DNA of 64,000 nt from positions 267,463 through 331,462 of the forward strand of contig NZ_BMKR01000005.1 in NCBI RefSeq assembly GCF_014644435.1, written 5' to 3'. The notes below the pieces were generated by a model. The model made no database searches. It saw only the letters and a program-made list of their open reading frames with translations, and had not been told where the DNA came from. Shown piece by piece: positions 26,632 to 35,071 of the stretch. How positions within the stretch are numbered: the first letter of the stretch is position 1; every line of letters starts with the position of its first letter. This DNA comes from Paenibacillus albidus (GTDB taxonomy: Bacteria > Bacillota > Bacilli > Paenibacillales > Paenibacillaceae). Position numbers and translations under genes: made by a program.

Positions 26632-26664
26632 AAAGGCCAAGCCGCTAACACCGGCTTGGCCTTT
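26632..26664. terminator. Bidirectional terminator beside the MBL hydrolase gene
   Basis: AAAGGCCAAGCCG (26632-26644) pairs perfectly with CGGCTTGGCCTTT (26652-26664), followed by T on both sides. It lies three bases past the end of the minus-strand gene. Confidence 0.8.
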
Positions 26665-26667
26665 TGT

Positions 26668-27429
26668 TCAGTGAAGCCCGCGTGCCAATTCGGCGATTCT
26701 GCGGCTCGCCTCTCCGCGGTACAGGCCGCCGTGATAGCAGATCACGGTGTCGATCTCAAAGGCTGCGAGCTTCGCCAGGGAGGCAAGGGCTGTCTCCATA
26801 TCGGGGGTGGCGGCGGGATCGGGTCCGCATAATTCCCCGTTGTTCGCAACCGTCAGAGCATCTGCGGCAATGAGCGTCCGGCTGGTGTGATGATACAGGC
26901 TAAGATGCCCCGGGCTGTGGCCGGGTGTATGAATGACAGTAAGGCCTCCGGCAACAGGCAGTTGCTCTCCATCTGCCAACGTGATGTCTACTCTTCCTTT
27001 GGGCGGATTGGACAGTACATGCAGAAAAGCGCGGCGCCATTCCTCCGGCACCTCCGGGGGCAGTGTGGCTTCCGCCGCGGCGAGGGCCTCGGGGGTATGT
27101 TTGAGCAGCATTGAACTGCCCTCGATATAAGGCTTCTCCAGCCTATGGGCCAGAACTGTCTTTGGCAAGGCTCCGTGCTCCTTCAGTATATCAGTCAAGC
27201 TGCCGATGTGATCCAGGTCCTGATGCGTAATTATAATCTGCCGCAGCTTAGACCATGGAACAGAGCATTTGTCCAGGGCTTCTTTAAAGGCATTGAGCAG
27301 GCCCGGATAACCGGTATCCACCAGTAGAGCTGTGTCCTCATCCCAGAGCAAGGTGGGGTAGATCATTTCGTTCTTGTTCATGACTTGCAGGGTGATTTCC
27401 AACATTTCAATTCCTTTGGCAATATGCAT
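26668..27429 (-). CDS. MBL-fold metallo-hydrolase
   Basis: 253 residues. The metallo-beta-lactamase metal motif THQDLDHIG (HxxDxDH-type variant of HxHxDH, first His then Asp) is near residue 68; further ligands are HTPGHSPGH, the Asp in IAADALT and a final His in VICYHGG. This Zn hydrolase group includes glyoxalase II-like and quorum-quenching enzymes; the substrate is not readable. The ATG lies behind GGAGGG. A terminator serves its 3' end. Confidence 0.85.
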   Translation of the reverse strand: MHIAKGIEMLEITLQVMNKNEMIYPTLLWDEDTALLVDTGYPGLLNAFKEALDKCSVPWSKLRQIIITHQDLDHIGSLTDILKEHGALPKTVLAHRLEKPYIEGSSMLLKHTPEALAAAEATLPPEVPEEWRRAFLHVLSNPPKGRVDITLADGEQLPVAGGLTVIHTPGHSPGHLSLYHHTSRTLIAADALTVANNGELCGPDPAATPDMETALASLAKLAAFEIDTVICYHGGLYRGEASRRIAELARGLH

Positions 27430-27661
27430 AGTTTCCCTCCGTTAATGGAATAAGAGCGATGCCGTGAGGCTAATGCATATCATAACCGAAAGGAAATTTC
27501 AGTTCAATAGATTAATTTATTATTATAACACATAATTTTATTTTTGTCAAGGTGCGTAATTCGTGTTTTTGGTACATTTTGCTCTGGCTTCCCTCTTTGC
27601 GTTATACTAATTGCAAATAAATACCTGCTGTAAGCAGATGAGTCTTTTGGGAGGTTTACAG

Positions 27662-28186
27662 ATGAGCGACGACATTGCTGCTGAGGTGTCTTTTTCAGAG
27701 ATCAGGGAAGAGCATTTGCCCCAAGTGCTGGATATCTACAATTATTACGTGCTTAACACCACGGTTTCTTTTCACACTGAACCTTTGACGTTGCCAGTTA
27801 TGCGTGAATCCGTATTAACCGGGGAACCACGGTTTAAATCCTATGCGATAGAGCTTGGTGCCGAACTTCAGGGTTATGTGGGGATTGCCAGACATAAAAA
27901 CAAGCAGGCATATGACAGCTCGGGAGAAATCAGTGTGTATTTGAAACCCGGCTGTACGGGTAAAGGTATAGGGGAACATGCGCTGCAATTTATTGAAAAA
28001 AGAGCGGCCGAGCTTGATTTCCACGTGCTGGTGGCCACTGTATGTTCTGAGAATGAACGCAGCTGCCGGCTGTTTCTTAAGAATGGATATGAACGAAGTG
28101 CTTATTTCAAGGAAATCGGCACTAAATTCGGCAGAAGGCTGGATATCGCCAGCTACCAGAAAATTATAGGGAGGATGCAGGTATGA
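27662..28186 (+). CDS. GNAT acetyltransferase, phosphinothricin-acetyltransferase-like
   Basis: 174 residues from ATG 27662 behind GGGAGG; an earlier in-frame start has no ribosome site. GNAT layout: IREEHLPQVLDIYNYYVLNTTVSF (a start typical of Pat/YwnH proteins), the acetyl-CoA loop PGCTGKGIGEHAL and CSENERSCRLFLKNGY. The family acetylates amino groups of phosphinothricin, methionine sulfoximine or related amino acids. It overlaps the next gene by four bases (ATGA), so the two are translationally coupled. Confidence 0.85.
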   Translation: MSDDIAAEVSFSEIREEHLPQVLDIYNYYVLNTTVSFHTEPLTLPVMRESVLTGEPRFKSYAIELGAELQGYVGIARHKNKQAYDSSGEISVYLKPGCTGKGIGEHALQFIEKRAAELDFHVLVATVCSENERSCRLFLKNGYERSAYFKEIGTKFGRRLDIASYQKIIGRMQV

Positions 28187-28644
28187 AATTAGCAGAAGCG
28201 CTGGTTAACCGAAGTGATCTTCAGCGTAAAATAGCCCAGCTTAAGCAGCGGCTGGAGAGGGTAGTGAAGGTACAGGAGGGCGAAGAGCCGGCAGAGCAGC
28301 CGAAGGATTTGTTGCGTGAGCTGGAGCATAGCGTAAATGAGCTGGCCAAACTGGTCAGAGCGATCAACAGGACCAACTCGGGAGTAGCTTTTGACGAGCA
28401 TTGGACGCTTGCTGACGCTCTGGCGGAACGTGACCGGATGCTTCAACTGCGCAAGCTGCTGAGTGACCTGCTGGAGCAAGCCTCTATAACACAGGACCGC
28501 TTCAGCCGGTCAGAAGTCCGGTACCAGCGGACTGTGGATGTGGTGCAGATTCAGAAGCAGGTGGACGATCTGTCGCGGGATTACCGGGAGCTTGATTTTA
28601 GAATCCAGGAGAAGAACTGGACGATAACCTTGATCGGTTCCTGA
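28183..28644 (+). CDS. DIP1984-like coiled-coil protein
   Basis: 153 residues, almost wholly helical with heptad-like Leu spacing. MKLAEALVNRSDLQRKIAQL at the start, INRTNS in the middle and DRFSRSEVRY ... VDDLSRDYRELDFRIQEKNW at the end match the DIP1984 ('septicolysin') family as I recall it. No enzymatic role is known to me. It is translationally coupled to the acetyltransferase upstream. Confidence 0.75.
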   Translation: MKLAEALVNRSDLQRKIAQLKQRLERVVKVQEGEEPAEQPKDLLRELEHSVNELAKLVRAINRTNSGVAFDEHWTLADALAERDRMLQLRKLLSDLLEQASITQDRFSRSEVRYQRTVDVVQIQKQVDDLSRDYRELDFRIQEKNWTITLIGS

Positions 28645-29070
28645 CAAATACGGCTTGCGGCCGAAGGTAATCGGTTCTTCTCCTAAAAGCGAGCGCAACC
28701 CGCCAACAGGGAATGTTGGACCTCCAAAATGGCAGATGCAGGGCCAGATCTGAGCAATCATAAATTAGCCCAAGTAATGTAACAGGAATGCGTCTTAGCA
28801 TGGATGTAAAGGGTACACCTTAATGTAACTACCGAGCGCTGGTTTAGGAAGGTCCGATGAGGGCGGGGAAGGGGATTTTTGCTGCAAGCCGTGGTTTTCA
28901 TAACATAAATCTATCTTCAATTCCTAGGTATATTTGTCATGTGCGATGTGAAATTTTGTCGAATGTTGTAGAAAATATTATGCGATTCCGGCTCTGTTTT
29001 CCCCGTGTGGCTACAGTTATCCTGTATACTCTATACATGTTCAACGGTACAGGAAGAAGTAACCTCACTC
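28645..29070. other. Intergenic region upstream of degV
   Basis: No convincing gene is seen. A minus-strand open frame through 28510-28761 contains GGLRSLLGEEPITFGRKPY, which looks protein-like but has no ribosome site and overlaps the end of the DIP1984-like gene. A TATACT -10 candidate lies near 29026, some 45 bases before the degV start. Confidence 0.4.
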
Positions 29071-29949
29071 ATGAAAGAGAGCAGTGAATCTATGAAACCT
29101 ATCGCTTGGGTCACCGACAGCACCAGTACGCTCGACCACGAATTTGCCCGGAATAATCATGTCTATATTGTTCCTCTGCGCCTCATTGTCAATCAAGAGT
29201 GCTTTCAGGAGAATGTGGAGATTACCGCAGACCAGTTCTATGCCAAAATGCGCCAGCATGAAGAGGTGAGCAGTTCGCAGCCGCCGATCGGCGAGTTCAT
29301 TGAACTGTATGAACGGCTGAAAGACCAATATGAAGAGATTATTGCCGTGCACTGCTCGTCCGAGCTTAGCGGTACTTATCATACCTCTATGCAGGCTGCC
29401 GAGATTGCCGGGGCCTCTGTGGTTGGTATTGATTCCAAGGTTGGCGCCTACCCGATTCGTGAGATGATTATGCGGGGCGTGCACTGGCACAGCCAGGGCC
29501 TTCCGGTGCGGGAGATTAAAGAAAAGATAGAGAATATCGTCCACAATATGTCCTTTTACCTGCTCCCTTCAAGCTTGACCCAGCTGCACCGCGGCGGACG
29601 TGTATCCGGCTCGCAGCTGGTCCTCAGTCAACTGCTGCGCATTCATTTGCTGCTGCGTTTTGATGAAGGCAAAGTAATCGTGGAGGAGAAGATCCGCACC
29701 TTCAAGAAAGCCAAGCAGAAGCTGCTGGATACCCTGAAGAGGGATCTAGGGCTGATCAAGGAGGTATGCATTATGCATGCCAACAATATGGAGGAAGCGT
29801 TGCGGCTGGAACGGGATATCCAGGAGCTGGCCCCCGGGCTTGGGACGGAGATTATGACCTTTGTCCCTGTAGTCGGCATTCATGCGGGGGAAGGGACGCT
29901 GGCGTTATCCTGGATCAAGAACAACAAGATCAACAGCATACTTGGCTGA
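29071..29949 (+). CDS. DegV-family fatty-acid-binding protein
   Basis: About 292 residues (ATG 29071, with ATG 29092 also possible). DegV features: WVTDSTSTLD at the N-terminus, the SSQPPIGEF segment, CSSELSGTYHTSM and HRGGRVSG around the bound acyl chain. In Firmicutes these FakB-like proteins present fatty acids to the FakA kinase for phospholipid synthesis. No fakA is nearby. It ends at a long hairpin terminator. Confidence 0.88.
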   Translation: MKESSESMKPIAWVTDSTSTLDHEFARNNHVYIVPLRLIVNQECFQENVEITADQFYAKMRQHEEVSSSQPPIGEFIELYERLKDQYEEIIAVHCSSELSGTYHTSMQAAEIAGASVVGIDSKVGAYPIREMIMRGVHWHSQGLPVREIKEKIENIVHNMSFYLLPSSLTQLHRGGRVSGSQLVLSQLLRIHLLLRFDEGKVIVEEKIRTFKKAKQKLLDTLKRDLGLIKEVCIMHANNMEEALRLERDIQELAPGLGTEIMTFVPVVGIHAGEGTLALSWIKNNKINSILG

Positions 29950-29968
29950 TTCTTTATTTACAACAAAA

Positions 29969-30004
29969 AGGGTGCTCTTCAGCCATTCGGCTGGAGGGCA
30001 CCCT
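29969..30004. terminator. Terminator between degV and the ThrE-type pair
   Basis: A 16-bp stem (29969-29984 with 29989-30004, two G-T pairs), a 4-base ATTC loop and AT-rich flanks. It is placed to stop both convergent transcripts. Confidence 0.75.
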
Positions 30005-30030
30005 CTTGCTGCGTGCGGTCCTTGTCCAGA

Positions 30031-30453
30031 TTATCTGCTCTTGCGGCGGATGGACTGCCCCAGCACTTCACTGAGCACAAGGCCGGTGGCAATCGCTCCC
30101 GACAGCAGCAGAGCCTGAGTGGCAATCTGGACAGCGTCAATATAGTCTTTCTCTACGAATTTCCGCATGGCATCATAAGCAAGGCCTCCCGGGACAAGCG
30201 GAATAATGCCGCCGACGCTGAAGATAATGACAGGCATCTTGAAGGAACGGGCGAACATTTGGCTGACCACTCCGACGACCACGGTCGCGAAGAAAGTGGC
30301 GATCACGGTGTCCCACCGTTCATCCAGCAGCAGGTAGACAACCCAACCCACCATGCCGGCGGTTCCGCACTGCAGCAGAGCCCGTTTCGGTGCATTGAAG
30401 AGAATGCAGAACGTGGCAGCGGCGATAAAACTGGTTATAAGCTGCAAAATCAT
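30031..30453 (-). CDS. ThrE-type exporter, small subunit (YjjB-like)
   Basis: 140 residues with four hydrophobic helices and the sequence GGIIPLVPGGLAYDAM, the PLVPG motif of ThrE/YjjB domains. It pairs with the DUF1212 gene 27 bases upstream on the same strand; the two halves together equal one full-length ThrE. Such split proteins export threonine/serine, or succinate (YjjPB). Confidence 0.85.
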   Translation of the reverse strand: MILQLITSFIAAATFCILFNAPKRALLQCGTAGMVGWVVYLLLDERWDTVIATFFATVVVGVVSQMFARSFKMPVIIFSVGGIIPLVPGGLAYDAMRKFVEKDYIDAVQIATQALLLSGAIATGLVLSEVLGQSIRRKSR

Positions 30454-30480
30454 GAAGGGCTAACCTCTTTCGCGTAGGTG

Positions 30481-31284
30481 TTATAAAAGTGAGAGTACCA
30501 GCCCGATTCCGGTGCCGATGGCAAAGGCGGTCAGAAAAGCATCGGCGCCTTTGGATAAGCCGGACACCAGATGGCCGGCCATCAGATCGCGAACGGCATT
30601 CGTGATCAGCAGTCCCGGTACCAGAGGCATAACCGAGCCGATAATAATTTTGTCCATCTCCTGACCAATGCCATATTTAACCGAGAAGAAGGTCAACATG
30701 CCGATCAGGAAAGAGGCGCTGAACTCTGCGAAGAAACGGATTTGGACCAGCCGGTGCAGATAAATTACGGCGGCATACCCAAGTCCCGAGACCAGCAGTG
30801 CCGGGAGTGCATCCCACAGGCTGCCTTTGAACATGACGGTGAAGCAAGCGCCGGTCAGGGCGGCTGCCACAATCTGCTGCCATACCGGGTAAGCATGGGC
30901 AGCGTCATCCACGGTGCCAAGCCGCACGCGTGCCTCCTCAGCCGTAATCAGCTGCTGGCTGAGACGGCGGGAGATATCATTGACCTCCGACACCTTCTGC
31001 AAATCCGTTGTCCGCTCGGCAATCCGGAACAGCTTGGCAGGTTCGGTCCGGCTGGTGGCGAACATGATGACGGTTGGGGTTACGTAGCTGTGGGCGCCCG
31101 GGCACCCGAGCGAAGCCGCCATACGTGTCATGGTATCCTCTACACGATAGGTTTCCGCACCGCTTTGCAGCATGATTTTACCGGCCAGCAGGCAGAGGTC
31201 TATGATCTCATAGGTAGAGCTGGGGCTTGTGGTTGCGCTTGTGTTGAAGCTGCTTTGGTTGCTGTCACTGCCTGTGCTTTCCAA
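30481..31284 (-). CDS. ThrE-type exporter, large subunit (YjjP-like, DUF1212)
   Basis: 267 residues from TTG 31284, behind a GGAGG; a longer frame runs back into the polymerase gene without a ribosome site. The front half holds LLAGKIMLQSGAETYRVEDTM and a soluble region, then five hydrophobic helices with GSVMPLVPGLLITNAVRDLMAG, the second PLVPG motif of the family. It is in an operon with the small subunit. It begins 79 bases after the stop of the Y-family polymerase, so SOS readthrough is possible. Confidence 0.85.
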   Translation of the reverse strand: MESTGSDSNQSSFNTSATTSPSSTYEIIDLCLLAGKIMLQSGAETYRVEDTMTRMAASLGCPGAHSYVTPTVIMFATSRTEPAKLFRIAERTTDLQKVSEVNDISRRLSQQLITAEEARVRLGTVDDAAHAYPVWQQIVAAALTGACFTVMFKGSLWDALPALLVSGLGYAAVIYLHRLVQIRFFAEFSASFLIGMLTFFSVKYGIGQEMDKIIIGSVMPLVPGLLITNAVRDLMAGHLVSGLSKGADAFLTAFAIGTGIGLVLSLL

Positions 31285-31363
31285 CTTCTTTCGATCCTCC
31301 CCTTGAATGTTATATATCCGATTGTCGCCGCTGAGGTTAAAAAGATCAACCCTAAACTTTTGC

Positions 31364-32626
31364 TTACTTATAATGTCCGCCAATCTTGCCGGCCCGGTCC
31401 TTGATCTGTCCGGCACCCGTAAAGGAAACGGCCCGCCCGATAATCGTATCTCCATATTTATTCTTCAAACCGTCGGTAGCCCGCTCCAGCTCGCGGTAGC
31501 GGGGGCGGGATTCGAACAGGGTCAGCTGGTATTGGTTCTCGTCGGACAGATTGGAGAGGCTCAGGTGGACCCGGCGCACGGGCTGTCCGTCCCAGTGTAA
31601 GCGAAAAAGAGAGACCGCCGCCTCATACACCAGATTGGTGGCATTGGTAGGATCACTCATGGTGGACTGTCTGGAGAATCCGGTCGGCCTGTCGAAGCTG
31701 GCTCCCTGGCAGCCGACGGACAGGACCGCCCCATTGACCATCAGGCTGCGGCAGCGCCGGCAGACCATCTCAGCCAGCTCCAGCAGGATCGTCCTGATCT
31801 CCGCCATTGTCCGGTAATCGCGGGGGAGCGTCATCTGGTGGCCGACGCTTTTGGGGGCGGTCTCGTGGGTAGACGGTTGCACCGGGCTGTCGTCTATGCC
31901 GTTGGCGATGCGCCAATAGAGCTCAGCGTCAATGTCGCAGTTCTTGCGGAACTTCTCCCGCATATGCCATTTCAGCTCAGCCAAAGGCAAGCGGGCTAGA
32001 TGGCCGATGGTAGTTAAGCCCATGCTGTGAAAATGGGCGGACATGCGGCGGCCGACCATAAACAACTGGCTGATGGGCTGCGGCCAGAGCAGGCACGGTA
32101 GCTGTTCCCGGGTAAGGGTGAACAGGCCATCGCTGTTCTTCTTGGCCCACAGATCACAGGCCATCTTGGCTGTGACCTTGGTGTAGCCAATGCCGACACG
32201 GGTATAGACGCCGGTCTCTGTGCGAATCTGCTGCTGGATCGCCGAAGCGATTTGCCGGGGGCTGCCGAATAGGGACAAGCTGCCGGTGATGTCAATGAAC
32301 TGTTCATCAATGGAATAAGGCTCCACCAGATCGCTGAAGGTGCGCAGAATATCGGTGATCTGGGCAGAGACGTCGATATAATGCTGCATGCGCGGCCTGA
32401 CTACCACCAGCTCGGGACATTTGCCCAGCGCTTCGCGCAAGGTCTCGGCCGTAGTGATGCCGGAGTCTTTGGCTATAGGGCAGGCAGCCAGAACAATGCC
32501 GCTCCGCCGTGCCGGATCACCGGCAACCACAAGCGGCTTATTGCTGTACTCGGGATTGGCCGCCTTCTCGACAGAGGCATAGAAGCTTTGGCAATCAGAC
32601 AGCATAATGATGCGTTCTTTATTCAT
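31364..32626 (-). CDS. Y-family DNA polymerase (UvrX/YqjW-like)
   Basis: 420 residues. The catalytic acid motifs are LSDCQSFYASVE at the N-terminus and YSIDEQFID (SIDE) near residue 105; helix-hairpin-helix GLTTIGHLARLP and little-finger domains follow. The ending FTGAGQIKDRAGKIGGHYK is typical of the UvrX/YqjW subgroup, error-prone translesion polymerases of Firmicutes. The gene lies behind a LexA-type box at 32681-32694, so it should be DNA-damage inducible. Confidence 0.9.
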   Translation of the reverse strand: MNKERIIMLSDCQSFYASVEKAANPEYSNKPLVVAGDPARRSGIVLAACPIAKDSGITTAETLREALGKCPELVVVRPRMQHYIDVSAQITDILRTFSDLVEPYSIDEQFIDITGSLSLFGSPRQIASAIQQQIRTETGVYTRVGIGYTKVTAKMACDLWAKKNSDGLFTLTREQLPCLLWPQPISQLFMVGRRMSAHFHSMGLTTIGHLARLPLAELKWHMREKFRKNCDIDAELYWRIANGIDDSPVQPSTHETAPKSVGHQMTLPRDYRTMAEIRTILLELAEMVCRRCRSLMVNGAVLSVGCQGASFDRPTGFSRQSTMSDPTNATNLVYEAAVSLFRLHWDGQPVRRVHLSLSNLSDENQYQLTLFESRPRYRELERATDGLKNKYGDTIIGRAVSFTGAGQIKDRAGKIGGHYK

Positions 32627-32680
32627 GAGACACTCTCCAGTGTTTGGGTTTGCGTGAAGGGAATTTTCTTTATTATAATA

Positions 32681-32694
32681 CGAACATATGATCG
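32681..32694 (-). promoter_or_regulatory. LexA (SOS) box of the Y-family polymerase
   Basis: CGAACATATGATCG matches the Bacillus LexA consensus CGAACnnnnGTTCG with one mismatch. On the minus strand TATAAT (around 32675) directly follows it, so LexA would cover the -35 to -10 region. Confidence 0.65.
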
Positions 32695-32724
32695 TGTATA
32701 TGCATAGTTATTTCCACCAAGGAA

Positions 32725-33306
32725 TCAGTCTTTCAGGGTGAGCAGACCTGTGGCGACACCGCCGGCTGCGATGGTGAAAAGCGAATGCAGGAAGGTTTCT
32801 CTGGAGATCAGCAAGCCTCCGGCCCCGATAATCAGGAAATCGGTCATGAAAATAATGAGGCCTACATTAAGGGGGAAATAGCGGGTGATGTATTGTGCGA
32901 GTAAATCGGTTCCGCCGGTGCTGGCTTTGAAACGGAGCATCAGTCCCAGGCCGCTGCCCATCAGAAAACCGCCGATAATGGCGCTTGAGACCGGGCCGAG
33001 CTCAAAATAATACAGGAAGTGATATTGCAGCGGACTCAGCAGTTCAATGAGGATGGAGGAGGACAGAAGACCGAGCAGACTGCTTGCAAAAAGCTCCCGG
33101 TTCTTCAGCCAGGCAAGCAGAAACACAGGAACGCTGCAGATAACAATGGCCAGTCCGATTTTGAGCCCCGATAAATAATTAATAATCAGGGCGATTCCGA
33201 TAATTCCGCCATCCAGAATTTTATAAGGTACGAGATAAAAATTAGTCCCTGCGGCAATCAGCAGACTGCCCATCAAGATGACCATGAATTTTGACCAGAA
33301 CCGCAT
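32725..33306 (-). CDS. YitT-family membrane protein
   Basis: 193 residues from ATG 33306, nine bases after AGGAG; the ATG at 33315 overlaps that site. Five hydrophobic helices with GGIIGIALIINYLSG and RFKASTGGTDLLAQYI, both YitT hallmarks. The C-terminal DUF2179 domain found in longer YitT proteins is absent, so this is the short form. Function is unknown. Confidence 0.85.
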   Translation of the reverse strand: MRFWSKFMVILMGSLLIAAGTNFYLVPYKILDGGIIGIALIINYLSGLKIGLAIVICSVPVFLLAWLKNRELFASSLLGLLSSSILIELLSPLQYHFLYYFELGPVSSAIIGGFLMGSGLGLMLRFKASTGGTDLLAQYITRYFPLNVGLIIFMTDFLIIGAGGLLISRETFLHSLFTIAAGGVATGLLTLKD

Positions 33307-33412
33307 ATTCAACATCTCCTAATAAGGCATGTCTTATGAATATGCTTTATCATGGAAAAAAATTGCTTCTCATCAAAAAAATCCTGCTTGGCGCAGGATA
33401 GAGACAAAGGGT

Positions 33413-33931
33413 TCAGGCGTGAACGAGCTCCGGCTGTCTGATCTGAACGGGAAGGGGGGGCAGCCAGCCCTTGTGTTTGTTTATTTTGAGCAGAGCAAGC
33501 CCCGAGGCTGCCAAAGCCGCGTGTATTTTCATGAATAAAGCCGTAAGGTCTGCCCGGATGGACATGTTCATAAGCTGGCTGGATTCTGCCAGGCTCATTG
33601 AGATTACGCCGGAAAGTGCGGCCGCAATTTCAAGATCGGAGAGGCGGGCACCGGAGGGAATCTCCGCAGGTTTCACAGAAAGACGGTCAGGCAGCGGAGG
33701 GAAAGGCGGAATCCCTTCCGCCCTAAGGAGTTTGTCACAGTCCTTGATTCCGCGCTGGGTCTGATCCATCAGGTCATCAATTAAGTGCTTCAGTTCCTGA
33801 TCCGCAGCATGATAATGAAAAGCCTGCAGCGTGGACAGGGTGATTTGGGCTTTGGCGGCAAATTGCCATGCTGTGAAGGTTGGGCCAGTATGCATCGCTT
33901 CGTCTTTGGGGTTGCTGCTTGGAATAACCAT
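33413..33931 (-). CDS. DUF3231-like (ferritin-like helical) protein
   Basis: 172 residues, predicted as a four-helix bundle, ending in LLKINKHKGWLPPLP, which is like the end of DUF3231 / CotF-like spore proteins. Full DUF3231 proteins have two such domains; this has one. No metal-binding EXXH pairs are obvious. The role is unknown; related genes are often sporulation-linked. The start follows AAGGAGC. Confidence 0.55.
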   Translation of the reverse strand: MVIPSSNPKDEAMHTGPTFTAWQFAAKAQITLSTLQAFHYHAADQELKHLIDDLMDQTQRGIKDCDKLLRAEGIPPFPPLPDRLSVKPAEIPSGARLSDLEIAAALSGVISMSLAESSQLMNMSIRADLTALFMKIHAALAASGLALLKINKHKGWLPPLPVQIRQPELVHA

Positions 33932-34037
33932 ATGGGAACAGCTCCTTTAGGATGGATGAAGTAAGAATGTGAAATTAGCTTGTCCGGCGGGGCTTGTTTT
34001 ATGCGGGTCCTTGGCCCGGAAATTCGGCTTCCCGAAG

Positions 34038-34910
34038 TTAACGGGAATATTGCTTGCGGAAGCGCAGCGGAGAGGTACCGATTCTGCGGGCAAAACGCCG
34101 TGAGAAATAAGCGGTGCTCTCAAAGCCGGTACGCTCGGCAACAGCGGAGATCGGGATCTCCGTCTTGAGCAGGAGCAGCTTGGCCTGCTCCAGCCGGTAA
34201 TCGGTCAGATATTCCATCGGTGTCAGACCATATACCCGCTTCATGCAGCGGGCGAGGTAGTTGTAGTGAAAGTGCAGCGCGTCCGCAAGCGAAGCATTCG
34301 TCAGCGGCTCCGCATAATGATTCCGGAGATAGGCCTCGGTCTTCTCGGCGATATCCATGGCTTGGCTGCCGGTGGAATCATGCTGGGCCAGGTCCATCAT
34401 CCGCAGCATTTCTTCAAAGATCCGCTGCTGCTGCCACACGGCACTGGAACGCCGTCCTGCGGACAGCTGCAGCAGCAGCTCCGCCTGGCCGCTGCGCTCG
34501 AAAGGAGCCGGCAGAGGACCGAATTGCGGGATACGGATCGTGTACGGATGAATCAGGAAATCCCGGAAATGCGCTTCGCGGTTCATATAGACCGGATCTC
34601 CTTCCGCGAGCGTCCAGGAACCGACAGTATGGAAATGTATCCAGATGAAAGAGGTCACCTCTTCACAAGGTTTCACAGCATAATGATAACGGTCCGGAAG
34701 CAGCAGCAGCGTGTGGCCGGCCGGAACGTCCCATTGTCTGCTGCCTTCGCCGAGGAACAGGCATCCCTGTTCCACAATAATCAGGTCAAATAGACCGATG
34801 CTGTTGCGGCTCGGGTGCGAATCGCCGGGTTCATACAGGGTGCGGCTGCATTCCAGAAAATAAGGAAAAGGCGGGGCAGCCAGATGGATAAAGCCAGGTG
34901 GAAATGTCAT
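34038..34910 (-). CDS. AraC-family transcriptional regulator
   Basis: 290 residues. An N-terminal cupin-like sugar-binding domain (GLFDLIIVEQGCLFLGEG, PAGHTLLLLPDRYHY) and a C-terminal AraC double HTH (SLADALHFHYNYLARCMKRVYGLTPMEYL; ISAVAERTGFESTAYFSRRFARRIGTSP). It is divergent from the GH127 gene (161-base spacer) and probably activates it in response to an arabinose-type sugar. The ATG lies behind AAGGAGG. Confidence 0.88.
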   Translation of the reverse strand: MTFPPGFIHLAAPPFPYFLECSRTLYEPGDSHPSRNSIGLFDLIIVEQGCLFLGEGSRQWDVPAGHTLLLLPDRYHYAVKPCEEVTSFIWIHFHTVGSWTLAEGDPVYMNREAHFRDFLIHPYTIRIPQFGPLPAPFERSGQAELLLQLSAGRRSSAVWQQQRIFEEMLRMMDLAQHDSTGSQAMDIAEKTEAYLRNHYAEPLTNASLADALHFHYNYLARCMKRVYGLTPMEYLTDYRLEQAKLLLLKTEIPISAVAERTGFESTAYFSRRFARRIGTSPLRFRKQYSR

Positions 34911-35071
34911 TTGATCCTCCTTTTAAAACCCGGTGCCGAACGCCGGGCTTTCTCTTGTTTATGAGTGTGAAATAGTACAAAAACTAAGTTGTGTATGCTG
35001 CTGTTTTTACTTTATTGTACCGTCTATAATTACAAATAGCGAGTAGGAAACAAGTAGAAAGGGAGAGCGCG

